A DNA stretch of 64,000 bases from Durusdinium trenchii (GCA_963970005.1 CAXAMN010028928.1:424690-488689), one strand, 5' to 3'. Positions 44,118-56,841 are shown, counted from the first letter of the stretch. Notes: generated from the letters alone by a model not told the origin. Numbers and translations are program-made.

Positions 44118-45488
44118 TGGTGGTGCAATCTTTGTGGCAGGTGGTATCGAACACGCTCACGGTTTGTACATGATGCCCAGCATGCCGATGGATGTGGATC
44201 ATCGGGCAATCACTGTGGAAGAGGTGATGCGGGCCAACTTTCCACAGGGCTGGCCCAACTCGGATGCCGTCATTCTGCAACTGGATGGCAATTGGGAGGG
44301 CGCTTCGATCGATTGGACGCAGCTACTGGATGGCACGGGGTGCATTCAAAGGATCCACCAGCTCGGTGGCCAGTCAGACCTGATCCATCGTTTCTCGGCC
44401 TTGAAACCTCTTCAGGCCGACCTGTTGGTCAAGCAGACGACGGTGGTGATTCCATGGAGACTGGATCTCTCGCTTCGCAGCCCAGCCTCTCAGGAGATCT
44501 ACGACCTGCTGACCAAATTGACCGCCAATGGCCTGACCCAGTTGATCCTCCTCAGGCTGAGACCTTCGACTCTACAGAGGTCACCACTGGCCCAAGCTGT
44601 GGCCCACTGCTTGAAACGATGAGGCAGGCACTCTTGCAGCTGGTACTTGGCAACGAAGCCAATGACTGCTATGTCAACTCGGTAGTTCAGGCTGAATTAT
44701 GGAGATGCTGCGTGGACAGCAATTTTGGGTGGCAAACCATGCATTGTTGGAACCTGCCTCTACAGAGGGTTCTTGGTCATGGTACGAAGGTTCAATGGCT
44801 CACAGATCCTCATGTGTTGGGCACCTGCCTTGCTCCTTGGTTTGCGGTACATGCTAGGGATGAGCAGCAAGACGCTGCTGAGTTTGCGGGTTGGTTGAGA
44901 CAATCCCTTCATCAGGGAAGCTGTCAAGACCTGGGCAGAGCACCACGTTGGGAAGCCAGACTCGAGCAATCCATAGAGGACTGGGGTTTGACCTTTGCAC
45001 CGATTGTCCTGAGGCAAGAAAAGTCAGTTTGCAGCAGCTTGCAAGAGCTCATTGAACTTTGGTCGAACCAGCTCCCTTTTAGATACGGAGTGAACTCTTG
45101 GACCACAAATGTTTGCTTGCGGGTGAACCGTTTTCCCACCATGGGCGTTCGATCCAAATCCCAGATTCAATGGAATCGTCACAAGATTTTTCTTCCGGTG
45201 TTCATGTACGACACTGGGTGCACCACCCGCTGGCTAGAGTTCACGATCGTGGCCACCGTCCTTCACAGAGGTGAACTGCCCTCTTCTGGGCATTACCAAG
45301 GAATTTTGCACACAGGCGGAGGCCGCTTTTTGACAGATGATCACATGGTTCCTGTCGCGTGTCCCCACCTGCCAGAGATGGAGACAGATGCTTGCATGTT
45401 TTGGCTAGTTGCTAAATCTTCATTGACCTCAGCATTCGGCAAGATAGTCGAGCCTCGGAACCCCTTTGTTCCGATTCGTTCATCATGA
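44118..45488 (+). pseudogene. USP-like module with Cys and His boxes
   Basis: Upstream part in frame +1: AITVEEVMRANFPQGWPNSD and LQLDGNWEGASIDWTQLLDG, no known family. From about 44545 the coding signal is in frame 0, so a 1-nt break is likely. Cys box VLGNEANDCYVNSVVQAELW (Cys near 44667), RDEQQDAAEFAGWL (USP QQDAxEF), and His box VLHRGELPSSGHYQGILH (45265-45300), followed by TDDHMVPV. All three USP signature blocks are present in order with normal spacing, so it could be an active deubiquitinase. The C-terminus ends at 45488. Confidence 0.65.
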
Positions 45489-45680
45489 TGATGCCACTTT
45501 GCCGCCTGGGCAGCAGCTCACGAAGCTGCCGATCGTTCGTTCGATTGCAAGCCCAACACGGGCTGAGATCACTCAGCCGGCAGAGAATAAAAATAAATAA
45601 TGGGGGGTGCAATTCAGTGACCTCCGCTTTTGAGCGACATGATGACCGCGCCCTAGCGATAGAGACCAACATCAAGTAAC

Positions 45681-46562
45681 TTGGTCTATGAACTTGTGAG
45701 CCTGCAGCTGTATGTCAGAGAACATCAGCGAGCATTTGAGCGGACCATCCGTGAGATATCCAGGCTCGAAACACGTAACCCGTGCAACATGGAGCCATAC
45801 GACGATGCGATGTCTGCTGCCTGCGCTGCTTTGCAACGGATGATTCAGAGCAGTTTGGACATGCCGATCGAGGATCAGCCAACACTCGACCGGCTTTTGG
45901 CAGCGCACCAGTATCACTTCGGTGATATTTCAGATTGGCCAAATGACATCTGTGAAATACTTCCTGGGGAGATGATGTCTTTGGAACCGCCTGAGATCTA
46001 CTTTCTCGGGAGCTTGGCTGCCTGTCGCCATCTCCGGACTCACCAGGAAACTGTCCCACTTTCCTGTCGCAGGGCGTCGGTTGTCTTGAGCTTTTGTCCG
46101 CGGGAGATGAAACGTATTCGTGGGCAGCCAGAGGTGGGCTGGAAAGCGTGGTTTGAAGATCTCAAGATTCGGTGGTTTACGTTCGACGTGGACGATCCCA
46201 GAACATACTTGGATGACACCAATACTTTTTGTCAAGAAGTGGGAAATGCCTGGTTGTCATCGTGGATGGACATGTGCTGCGCTCTTCTGAAGCACTTGAA
46301 GGCAACGACTCAGCGAGAAGAACGAGGCATCCTCTTTCATTGCTTCGGCGGGGTCAACCGCAGCTCAGCGGCATTGTGCGCGTGGTTGATCTTTCGTCGT
46401 CAGCTCTCCGCGGAAGCGGCTGTACAAAGCTTGTTGACGGCCCGTCCCACGCTTCACCCCTGGAAGCATCGGCCGCATGTCTTCTGGGCATTGCGTACTT
46501 GGGAGAAGAACCTAAATTCCTTTGTAAGACCTCGCATTTTTGCTGCAGTTCAAGAACTGTGA
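45681..46562 (+). CDS. Dual-specificity phosphatase-like protein
   Basis: The C-terminal half has the protein-tyrosine-phosphatase signature FHCFGGVNRSSAALCAWL (HC-x5-R-S, about 46336-46380). The upstream WFTFDVDDPRTYLDD (46170-46217) suits the general-acid Asp. IYFLGSLAACRHLRTH resembles the strand-helix start of these domains. The N-terminal ~95 residues are helical and unrecognised. The frame is open from just after a stop at 45660. The first ATG is at 45789, and an exon start cannot be excluded. It would remove phosphate from Ser/Thr/Tyr of proteins. Frame intact over 290 codons, in contrast to its neighbours. Confidence 0.75.
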   Translation: MVYELVSLQLYVREHQRAFERTIREISRLETRNPCNMEPYDDAMSAACAALQRMIQSSLDMPIEDQPTLDRLLAAHQYHFGDISDWPNDICEILPGEMMSLEPPEIYFLGSLAACRHLRTHQETVPLSCRRASVVLSFCPREMKRIRGQPEVGWKAWFEDLKIRWFTFDVDDPRTYLDDTNTFCQEVGNAWLSSWMDMCCALLKHLKATTQREERGILFHCFGGVNRSSAALCAWLIFRRQLSAEAAVQSLLTARPTLHPWKHRPHVFWALRTWEKNLNSFVRPRIFAAVQEL

Positions 46563-46568
46563 GCTAGC

Positions 46569-46739
46569 ATGCCGGCGAGTCGACGTGACGAGCTGGACAG
46601 ACTGTGGCGATACGCTGCTGCGAAAAGAGTCGAAAACAACGCTGCCTTGCGTCGCATAACGACTGACGGAGTTCGTTTCTCAAAAGAATTGGCACTGACC
46701 AAGTTCGTTTCTGACATCGACACTTCTGATGTTTTGTGA
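46569..46739 (+). CDS. Small ORF of 56 codons, function unknown
   Basis: ATG 46569 opens 7 bases after the phosphatase stop and reads MPASRRDELDRLWRYAAAK, then FSKELALTKFVSDIDTSDVL. Protein-like composition; no family recognised. It may be the first exon of the next coding segment. Confidence 0.4.
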   Translation: MPASRRDELDRLWRYAAAKRVENNAALRRITTDGVRFSKELALTKFVSDIDTSDVL

Positions 46740-46787
46740 CATGTGACTTGCAGTACAGACTGACTGGGAAGGCCTTTTTTTGGGTTA

Positions 46788-47352
46788 CTTTTGCTGACTG
46801 CAGTGCTCTCCGCAGCCTTTTCTAGCGATGTGATGACCGTGCTCAAGCGAGAATCAGTGGCCATGCTCGTTGAGCACGCCGCCGCGTTCAAGTCACGAGA
46901 TTCGTTGTCGGACGGCTTGGAGATCATCAAAGAAGCAGCTGTAGGATGCTTGAGGAACCTGCGTCAAACAAAGAACGATATTACAAAGCATGCAATTGGT
47001 GGTTGTCGCAGCACGTTGCGCCCTTGAGTCTGAAGATGGTGCCTTCACGTGGCCAGATGCTAGGCCTCCGCCAGAAGGTTTCTTTGTCTGTCAGAAGCCC
47101 TGCCCAGATGATGCATCCATGATGAGCCGTTGCCGTGACGAATTCGGCGGCCATGACGTGAGGCTTGCTGAAACTCGAAAACACGTCGAGGCTGCTCTCC
47201 TCGAATTGGAAGACTCCGTGTTTTTTCAAGCTGATAACATTGAAATATCCATGCTTGCAAAGCAGGCGGCTTTGGTGTTCGAAGATTGCAAGTGTTTTCT
47301 CACGGGTTTTCAATCGCTGGGGCTCAGGGCAGACTGCCAGGCTTCCTGCTGA
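46788..47352 (+). pseudogene. Unrecognised coding segment, one frame change
   Basis: Frame +3 reads SSDVMTVLKRESVAMLVEHA and LSDGLEIIKEAAVGCLRNLR. Near 46990 it passes to frame +1: GAFTWPDARPPPEGFFVCQK and LLELEDSVFFQADNIEISML. Helical, charged content looks real. Possibly the continuation of the small ORF at 46569. No known domain. Confidence 0.4.
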
Positions 47353-47359
47353 AGTTTTT

Positions 47360-47715
47360 GCAATGGACGAAAAGAAAAGGCGCCAAGCATAAATCACGAG
47401 CTGGGAAGCTTCAGGCATCTTGAGCCAGTCGTTTGGGAAGCCTTCAGTGTTGAAAATATATTCGGTTTGAACTCACTGACTAGTCGTGCGAGATGACCGG
47501 AGCTCAGGTCCTGCCTGGAGCTCACTCTACATCTCTGCGTGACAGAAAAAAAGCGTGTCTCACCTCTTCTTGCTTTACATCCTGCTAACACTGCCCGCCG
47601 TGGTCGGGATAAGACCACTTGATAGCTTTGATGGTCGTTTTGAGTGTGTTACGTTTTGAAGGTCGCATGCGGATCTGATCGCAAAATCCAGAGCCTCCAA
47701 GCTTCTCTCTCCGCC
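47360..47715. other. No recognised gene
   Basis: No motif-bearing frame on either strand. Confidence 0.4.
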
Positions 47716-47850
47716 TCCTTCTCTCTCTCTCTCTCTCTCTCGTCCCTCTCGTCCCTCTCATCCTTGTTCATCACATCATCAGACACTTTATCACACACCC
47801 ACACACACACACACACGCCATCTTACCACACACACACACACACCTCCTCC
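47716..47850. repeat. CT and CA microsatellites
   Basis: CTCTCTCTCT runs near 47720-47760 and CACACACACA runs near 47796-47845. Confidence 0.93.
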
Positions 47851-50800
47851 CTCCCCTCCTTCTCATCCTCGTCCATCACATCATCACTTATACTGCACGT
47901 CTGAGCACAACCGCCTCATATACCTTCTCTCCTCACACTTCGTTCTTGACTTTTCATCTCACTACTCCGTCTCCCATGTGATGTTCATATACATTTGAAA
48001 TTTGTAAAACTTATCATGTGGGGTTATCCGGTCCTTTTATTGGTTCGCGGAAGGAGGGAGAGCGGACAGGTGAGCAAAGGAGTCGGCTTTTTCCCATGAG
48101 TCGGAGTGGAGAGTAGATGGCGCATGTTTTATTAGACCTAATGGAATTTTAGCTTTGCATGGTGAAAAACCTACCAATTGAGCCATCTTCCAAACATGGG
48201 AGCATCCATGTCCAGCAAGCCGGGGGGCCATCTATATATAGAAAACATTGTGCCATGTACTCCCCTCCGGATAGTGTACATATTATATATATATATATAG
48301 TAGTCTGTGAGATGTATCGGTCTTTGATCCACCAAAGTCTCAACTTTCAGCCATGCATCAACTGTCTGCGAAGCCGCTCCCCTCCCAAGATAGCGCCGAT
48401 GACCCGGCAGAGTTCGGCGGTCCTGCGAGCGTTTTCTCCTTTAATTCCTCCAGAGTTTGATGTAGATTGCGCACAGGGTGCAATCATCCAGCGCATCTGA
48501 ACAGCGTCGACTAAGCAAAGTACAGAACCCAAGTGACCAGCCACAAGTGTTCTCACCTCTTTCGTTCCAGGCCTCCTGAATAGCAGCATACAGTACTAGC
48601 TTGGGGGCAACAATGCAGCTTATGATAGGGCTAGCCTCATTGCACCCTTGACGTCTAGGGTTGCAACGAAAGTGCACGTTTGCTGGGTGCCTGATGTGCC
48701 TGCCAGGCTTCTCGTCTTCAGTGCGCAAATTCGACTTTGGGTTGGGCGTCGGGATTATAGTAATGATATATATATATATATATATGGTTGTCTGAGAAAA
48801 GCTAGGCTCATGAGGTGCTGAATATAACACTCAGGCGCAAACAGTAACAGGTTGCCTTACAATGGAAAATGTGGAGGCCAAGTGGCCTAAACTGAAAGGG
48901 GCATCAAACTTCACAAAATTACACCACAGTACACATCACAAGTTGCCGGTCGCGCGTAGCTGCAGCAGAAAGTTGTAAGCTTGAGGTGGCTTACAGTGTA
49001 CACATGCCGTGCAAAAATGGAGTTGTCTGCTCAATGCCCACAAGCTGCATCCTTACACATTTACATTGAAACAGTATCGGTCGGTCCCGGGGCACGGTGA
49101 ACGTCAGCCGCTTCCGTTCTTCCTTCATTTGTTTGAACTCCGGGCTAGCCCGGCCAAGCTCCAGTGTCCAATTCTCACCTGCACATGCTCTTGTGTTCAC
49201 TGCAAGTGCAAGGTGAGAATGCAAATGCCGAGTCAGCCAAGTCGCAAAACAAATCAAAGTCAAAGATTTCCTCAAGATTCACCGTGCAACGATAGAGCGC
49301 TACATCCGCGACAGACTTGGCTTTCTTCTTGTCGGCCAACTGCTTTCCTAAGTGGGCATCTCAGTCGCACTCTCCCCACAGCTGTGACCATCCCAGGAAG
49401 TTCTACCCCGAGACTTTGCCACAGCCGGCTCCATATGAAAAAATGTCTCTGCAAACAATGCATCATTAAGTATATCGCATGAAACATTAGCAGCAACGAG
49501 AGGAGAGCATATAAGTCGGCCAAGGAGGGAGTGACTTAAGCGGAAAACCTGGCGCAAGACCGGAGTAAGAAGGTAAACTCTCCAAGTTCTGAGGGGTCGC
49601 TCGCGACAAGGAAAAGTCAATGGACTGCCGTACTGCGCAAAACTGAGTGGGGATGGGTTGATCAGAGAAACATTCAGTTTGAAGAGGATAAACAAGGAAG
49701 GGGTATAATGGAAGACTTTGGGTAAAGCCACTGCAACATGAGGCGAGGCCATTTGGGCGACTGTTGTTCTATCTGCAAACTGCTGACGGGCTTGCGAACC
49801 CAAAAACAAAAGTGCCTACAAAGTAGAGTTCTGAAGTCTCTCTTTATTTATGGTGTGTTGAAATAGGGTGCTGAATTTGCACGAGGGATCCAACTCATCA
49901 AACAAAGCAACTTTGTAATAACTAAGGTGCCAAATGAGTCTTACTTGTATATGAGTCTTACTTGACCTTAAAGACTTATTTATATAGTTCTCGACCTTGA
50001 AAGAACTTTTCGGAAGCAATGGGCCCGGCAAGCTGCAAAGCATGTCGCTTCCTGCCAGCTGGTCTAGGAGTCTAGGTATTCTAAGGATTGAATTGTCCGT
50101 TTCAAGATATCTTCGGCTTTGCTCTGGGCAATTTCATCTTGATATTGAGAGCTAGTCAGCCTGCTTGGCTCCAAAACAGTGGGCTGCGTGACTAGCGCGG
50201 ACTACTGAGGACTATTATTGAGTTGAAAATGCTCTATTGTGGTGTCGAATCCTGGCCTCGCGGAGCGACCTATGACCAAACAAGGTCTGGGGTTCATCCC
50301 AAAACTGCTAGAAAAAGTGCCGTGACTCATGGCCCATGGCCATATACGAGCTTGTCGTTATATTTGTTGACGGCTTTGCCCATCCAGTATCTAACCCCTG
50401 TGATCTCACCAAGCCTATGCTGACACAAAAGAATTGGACTCGCAAGGTGCGCACCAAAACGGCAGAAATAGTTACAGTGTATACTGTCCAGGCAAGAGTC
50501 TTGAGAGCTTCCGCAGGATCCGGAGTTCCATGTTTGGATCGCGGTTCGCAATTTGAGAGAGCTTTTGCTTCTTGACGCCATAGTACTCATTGAAGGTCCA
50601 ACAAGAGACGCGCCACATGTCAACTTTGACGACATGCTTCTCAAGCTCCTGCAAGAGTTCAACGAACTATACAAAGGTACTGTTGTAGACTGTAAGTAAA
50701 ATCTGCCAGAGAACGGGGAAGCGAAAACCAGTAAAGACCAAGAGAGATGCCTAGTTTTCTGCGAGGGGATCACTTGGCCAGTTAAATGGGCAAGTGTCGA
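47851..50800. other. No recognised gene; several TA microsatellites
   Basis: TA runs at about 48282-48300 and 48765-48785. Open frames up to 157 codons lack motifs. Confidence 0.45.
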
Positions 50801-50809
50801 AATCTGATC

Positions 50810-50942
50810 AGTTCCCACTTGGTAAATGTTCATTCCCGGCTGGTAAATGTAAGTTCCCACGTGGTAAACGTCAGTTCCCACTTGGTATATGTCAATATAT
50901 GTCAGTTCCCACTTGATGAATGTTAGCTCCCACTTGGTCTCA
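50810..50942. repeat. About 21-bp minisatellite (GTTCCCACTTGGTAAATGTCA)
   Basis: Six to seven imperfect units of GTTCCCACTTGGTAAATGTC with point changes and one ATATGTCA insertion. It encodes a spurious KWELT/YQVGTD peptide repeat on the minus strand. Confidence 0.85.
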
Positions 50943-51094
50943 TGGGCCACGGCTTGACAGGAAGTTGTACATGCAGTGACCCTACGCCCCACCACCCCCT
51001 AGATGGGAGAGGAAGAACTCATGAATCGAGCGAAACAAGTTCAGTAAATTACGAGAGCATAGACCCCAGATAGCAAGAGATGTCAGCACCCAAA

Positions 51095-51312
51095 CCCCGC
51101 ACTACCATAAACATCTGGCAGCGGCACCCTGCAGCGGCCTGCAGCGACAACAACATGCAGGCTCCAAAACTCAAACTGCCATAGACATCTGGCAATAACT
51201 CCGCGGCGGCACCTTGCATTGGCACCAGCACCCAAGCTCCAAAGCGCACAGGGCACAGACATGTGGCCGGCACCTTGCACCGGCACCCTGCAGTGCAGCA
51301 GCACCACCCCCA
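51095..51312. repeat. Degenerate GGCACCTTGCA/CATCTGGCA repeats
   Basis: Several loosely spaced copies of CAGCGGCACCCTGCAGCGG-like sequence and of CATAGACATCTGGCA, pointing to an old tandem repeat of about 70-80 bp. Confidence 0.5.
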
Positions 51313-52284
51313 GCCGACAGGCACCTCTTCCTATCCCTATACTTGAAGTAAGAACCCCATAGCTCTCGCCATCTGGTGGAAAAGAACTGATAGCTTCAAG
51401 ACCAAAGCAGTGAAGACCGTGAAAATCCAGCATGGCCGTGAAACCCGTGCAAAAAACAGGCTGTGGACCATTTACAACCCGCACCCTTTAGGAAACGAAG
51501 TGTTCTGCTTCTGACACCCCACGCATGCATATGCACTGAAAACCACTTGGCCAGGCCCACTCTCCAACACCGGGAAGGCCCGATTGGATAAGCATCTCCA
51601 AACTAGAAACCCAAAGGTGTGTGAAGCTTATGCGATACATTGCCTCCGCAGCTGACCAAGCTTTTGGTCTACCAGGGATTGTTGTTTACCTTCGTTTCCG
51701 TGCACGACGCTGCAGCTCCGGAGGGGCGCAAGTGTCTTTCCCTTTGGTCTACCGAGTCTACCTGGGCTCCTTCTAGGGCCATTCTGTTCTAGGGCCACAA
51801 ATGACCTCAATGCAGTTGATGCAACCACAAATTTATCTTGCATCTTGTGCGTCGCCAACTCACCAAAGGTTGCCTCCGCCAAAAACTAAAAACGCCGGCA
51901 GCAGCAGTCTGATTTTTTCCACACGGAGTTGTGTCTACGTCCCGGACCCCCAAACTCACTTCGTTCGCAGAAACTAACTTAAGCCTAGCCTATCGGTTGG
52001 CTCTCGTAGCGTAGCCTGTCTCAGCAGGACACTGATCATGAAAGAACAGCGGAGATTCCTTGTAGCATAAGGCAAAGGTCTTGCGCTCGTATAACACGAT
52101 TGGGTTGTCTGCAGTAAAGACTTTGCCTTTCTCCAGCGTGAAGATCGGAGTGAACTTTGTCTGCAACCGGACCTTGCTCAAGCAGAAACAGGCTAGAACT
52201 CTTGCATTATGAGACGAGAGCTGCAAGCGATGTGAGCGCTGGCTTTTAGCATGAAGATTCCTACTGCAAAGTTCCTGGACTCTT

Positions 52285-52641
52285 TTAAGAGTGTGTGTGT
52301 GTATGCTTGTGAATGATGTTTCTTTCAAACTTGAAGGAACGCAGTGCGAAGGGCATTGGCTTCTGTATGAGATACAGCAATGGACAGGAAAATGATACAA
52401 AGCCCTGCGAAGCAACTTGCAGTCGAAGCGCTCGATTTCGGTGCTTTTTCGGGTTGTCACTTCCCAGGGAGACCGTCCAGAACAATTTCAGCGTGTCCAC
52501 TGTAACATTCTCAAAGCCTCTAATCGAAAACGTAAGCTCCCACCATCGCATTCTTTCCATGGGCTCCTTCATTTCTTCTGGGCCATCCTGCCCAGCTGCT
52601 GCACCCACTATAGTTGCAAGGGAAGAATCACAGCGAAGCAC
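52285..52641 (-). CDS. Possible exon, function unknown
   Basis: Minus-strand frame with protein-like content: RMRWWELTFSIRGFENVTVD and KLFWTVSLGSDNPKKHRNRA. The overlapping frame at 52460-51990 also has a protein-like end (FTLEKGKVFTADNPIVLYER). One or both may be exons of an unrecognised gene. No domain found and splice sites not resolved. Confidence 0.3.
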   Translation of the reverse strand: MLRCDSSLATIVGAAAGQDGPEEMKEPMERMRWWELTFSIRGFENVTVDTLKLFWTVSLGSDNPKKHRNRALRLQVASQGFVSFSCPLLYLIQKPMPFALRSFKFERNIIHKHTHTHS

Positions 52642-52819
52642 TGAACAGACCAGTGCGCAACAAACAAATCAATCCCAAAGAGAGCCGCCAACGCTCAGTC
52701 TCATTCTAGGAGTCCAAGTCATGTCCCATCTGGACCTATTGCGTAAGCCTTGGTCTCGCCTCTGCCTTTCCAAACAGCGTAGGCATCCTGAGCACGGCCT
52801 TCCTTGGTGGTAACAGCAG

Positions 52820-54700
52820 GTCTTAAAGCCATTCAATCCCATGCAATAGCAATAAAAGTAGAGACCTTCCTAAGCATCATATGAGGGGTTCCTCAATTGA
52901 CTCCCAGCAAAGGTAGCCGTGTTGATTTGCGAATGCATAGGACTGTTGAGTTCAGTTATGTAGACAAGATGCCTTTTGCTCACAACAGTTCCTTTGGCAG
53001 CATCTCCTTCACCACCTTGAGCTTTGCAAGGCCAAACTCGTTCCAACGGAGGAAAGCACGAGGCGGAACAAATTATATATATATACAATAAATGTCTCTG
53101 GCAACAAGCAGTAGGTGTTGGTCTACTAGAATCGTGACTTCAAGTCTAGGCAGTCTAGGGTGCAAATTGTCTGAGCATCAACTCAAATCTGAAAGCACAT
53201 GCCAATTGACAATGCTAGTAGAAAAGTAGAAGTCATGCACATCTGTGTGGAGCATGTGCACATGTAGACGCGGGCGCCAGAACAATTTGACCCGTTTTGA
53301 AGATGTGTTTTGTCACTTCCGGATGGGATGTAGGAACTGACAGGGCGCGTTGATTGGTCTCCACCCGCGGATCTTCCCACCTACATTTTGTTCAGGCTCT
53401 TGGAGTTCGACAGCTTCCTCAGTCACGCCTCGGCCTCAAGCAATCCAACCAGTTTCACGGTTGGCAATGCAAAGCAAGCAGCTTTCAATCAGCGGGCAAC
53501 CTGCATCACCAGTCATAGCACACGCAAAATCACCGGATTCGAGATCAACCTTCTTTGGAGAAACTGCCTGAGCGGACAGTCATGGCCACAGCAGAAAGGC
53601 CTCACAACTGCGCAAATCGCTCCTGTGCATCTTTTGGGCTGGACCGGCTTAGCAGCCCCATGGGCCCGTCTACATGGGCAAAGTCATGAAAGTCGATTCC
53701 TAGAGTTAAATGCAAAAAATGCAATTAACTTGCAATGCAAAATGCTTATGTTGTAGAAATCACTTGCTGGTTTGGTTCTAGTTGCGCCGCGAATGCCTCT
53801 TGAACAACTGCCATAGATTTGCCGCATGCTACCCTGAAGGCAAGTTAAAAACTCCTCTTGCAGTGTGCCACACAGGGAGTCTGCTTCAAGCCGTCGCCTT
53901 TTTTGCCGCAACCGGCGAAATGCGCTAAGTGCATTTCGGCGGAAAAACTGCCAGATCCAACGGCTCAAAACCAGAAACTCCACTACAGAGGGCAGCGCTT
54001 CAAAGCTGTGATGAACGAACAGGCACGAGGAAAATCATCATTTGCGTGCCCATCCCAGAGCAAAATCGGCTAAAGAAATTGGCAACATTCCAGGCACGTC
54101 ATACACCTCCTTGTCTGGCCTGCAGAACAAGGAAGATTGGACGAATCAGCCAAAGCAGTGTTTGAAGATTTTGGTCGCATCGACATCAATTCACATGAGC
54201 CTCAGCCTTGCCAGCATTGCCTGGGAGGAGCGAGGCGAATCAAAGGATACCGGGTGTAGCGCCTAGCAACCGTTGCCTCCGGCCGGCTACCTGTCTGCTC
54301 CACAGCTCTGCTGACTATTCCCTTGTCCGTTCCCGAACATGCCAAGATCTACAGATATCTACGATACATTTCGGATCCTCATTGCAGCACCCTGTTGGAG
54401 TCAAGATGGCAACTCTATGGTGCAAGATATGTCATGCAACTGTACTGTGATCTATGTGCAAAATGGTTCGCACTCCTTCCTGGCATAGTGAGACGCCAAA
54501 ATGTTTCTTTGAGCTCACTTTGCCACGATTTTTTGTCCATTCCATGTTTGTTTCTATTTCTCTGCCAGCTTTACTCATTTCTTCCAGGAACTGGGTTCCT
54601 AGAAATTGCTGGCATGTGGTATACCTAACAATTCTCGATATGTGTCCAATTCTTTCTCAACCAAGTCCACTAACTCTGGTTGTCCTCTATCCAGCAAGTT
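52820..54700. other. No recognised gene
   Basis: TA microsatellite near 53076-53088. Open frames up to 122 codons without motifs. A 3' LTR for copia element C was looked for here and not found. Confidence 0.4.
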
Positions 54701-54718
54701 GTAGTGTCTCTTTACAAG

Positions 54719-55470
54719 TTACTGCAATTTTGCTTCAAGTGGACCACACATTTGGTTTGCTCGTTCTACTTCATATTCTTGTCTGATTGAAAGTTCCCTG
54801 TTTCCGGGCTTGAACCTTTTGTATAGTGGTCTTTCTGTTGGATTTGCTCCATCCATAGCTGCTTGCAACATTACCTGGTGTCCATAGTACAGTCCTTCTG
54901 TTGCCTGCATGTCTTCCAGGCTCCTTCTGGCTAAGTAATGTTCTGCATTCATCTCCCAACATGTCATAAGTGATTATGGATTGTAAATCTGGGGCTGGTC
55001 TTACCACAAAACCTCCATTCAGAATCAATCCATTGTGAATTCTCCTGGCATAGTTGTGTAGAGTTATCGATTTTACCTTCAAGCTCTTCCTCTCTCCAGA
55101 TTGCAACTCTCAGTTCAATAACATCAATTCGCTTTTCAACTCTCTTGACTAGAGTCTCCATGTAATTTGTCGTGCTTGTTGATCATACCTGGTCTCGAAG
55201 TGCTTGAAAGCCTTGAAGATTACATAGATCACTGAATATTGAACACGATGATCATGACAATCCAAACTTTCAATTCTTCATTGGATTTCTTCACCGCGCC
55301 CATCTCACATTGGATGTTGTCTCCTTTCAGGAATGCTTCTGTGACCACTGACAATCTTTTTTGCAATCTTAGTGGCCTTCCCTGCAAAATTCTTCTTCTC
55401 TTCACACACCCTTCTCTGATACTCTCCCACTCTGATTTGTTCATCACTGTGCCAGTAACCAATGAGGTTC
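54719..55470 (-). pseudogene. Element C C-terminal extension after RNase H
   Basis: After RNase H the frames give KKSNEELKVWIVMIIVFNIQ, a hydrophobic stretch, then KRVEKRIDVIELRVAIWREE, a coiled-coil-like stretch, and finally HYLARRSLEDMQATEGLYYG and RFKPGNRELSIRQEYEVERA before the stop at 54719. Three frames are used, so two or more breaks are present. The hydrophobic-then-helical order parallels element A. Confidence 0.5.
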
Positions 55471-56841
55471 ATCAAATATCTGAATCTTTGTCCTCCAAGT
55501 GGCTTTGTGTTGATGTCTGCCATGTTGCTATCTGTTGGTACTTGTACCATCTTGAAGTCTTTTTTGATATGAATCCAAAGCAACTTTCCATCTAAGTGTC
55601 TCACTTTTCCAACTCCCCTCTTTGTCGCAAGTTGGCGCGCACTTGATGAATCTGAGAAGATGCAATGGTCCACCTTTGTGTCAAGAGCAAATTCAAGAAC
55701 TGCTCTGGCATAGATTCCATCTGACGCTGAGGAAACTATTGCGTGTAGTCTGCTTCACACGAAGATAAGCTAACGATCTTCTGTGTTCTGCTGCTGTTGA
55801 ATCTGTTGAACAATGAACAACCGTTCAATGCATTTAACCCTCCTGACGTTGACTTTCTGTGGCTTTTGTTTCCACTCCAGTCTGAATCTGAGAATGCTTC
55901 CAAGCACCTTCTCCTGCTTGTGGGAATTCAAACACTAGAGAATACTCCATAGCCTTCTTCAAGTGATGAAGTGACATAGCTGTAGGATTTGACACTAATC
56001 TTCTGTCGCTCATGCAAGGCTTCTGGTTTGTCTTCCATCTGGATTGAGTCGTCTGCTGGTAGTTGTTGAAGTTTCACCAATCCAATCTGCTCTTCATAGG
56101 CTTTCAACATTTGCTGGCAGTAGTTGTCTGGTTGGATCCATAGCCCGCCAACCCAAAGGAAATTGAACTCATCTCCAATCCTCTCAAACCTTGATTTCAT
56201 TGATGTACTTTGAGTCTCCTGGGGTGTGGAAATTACGTCATCCACATGGGTCAAAATGATACCCTTCTCATTTCTTCCTAGGCACGGACACTCAGCACTG
56301 AACTTGTAGTTGAATTCCTCTGTGAGGTACTCTATGAAAAAGTCAAACCATGCTTTTGCCCCAACTCTTTGTCCAGGTAAATTCCTCTTCGCCAAGAATT
56401 CCTCTCCTCTCAAGTTTACTTTCAATGGCTTCTCGTGTGGAACTTGTAGAAAAGCGTCTTTCACATCAAGGCATCCTAGCGCCTGCGAAAATGCTCCTTC
56501 TCCCTCTCTTGCCTCATCTTCGTCACTTGTCCCTTCCAAGAGTATTGTGGGTAGAAGCTTCAGTACATGTCCTGAAGTCGCTGGCGGGAAAATGTTTTCT
56601 CTCTTCCTTCAGCGAAAGCAAATTCTCTTGCAACTAGCCTTGATCTTCGCATCCACCTCTTGACTGAAACGCAATCTCCAAGTTCATATGGCTTCTTCCT
56701 CCAGTCATGCACATTGCACGCTGTCAAGTAACTGATTCCTCTTGTGCTTCCTTCTGGTTTCTCCAGCACTTGCATCTTCATGGTCCTCTGGATCTCCTTC
56801 AGGTTCGTGTTCTCCATCACGCCACAAAAATTCAGGTCCAT
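55305..56841 (-). pseudogene. Element C reverse transcriptase and RNase H
   Basis: RT: RRSRLVAREFAFAEGREKTF, motif A LGCLDVKDAFLQVPHE, ECPCLGRNEKGIILTHVDDV with the catalytic VDD (about 56240-56262). RNase H: CIFSDSSSARQLATKRGVGK, LDGKLLWIHIKKDF and DSNMADINTKPLGG, the usual end of copia pol. Frame changes lie near 56550 and between 55930 and 55740. Confidence 0.85.

Noticed and set aside
53000..54718. 3' LTR of copia element C
   Set aside because: No repeat of the sequence that starts at 61156 (TGCGGACTTTTAGC) was seen.
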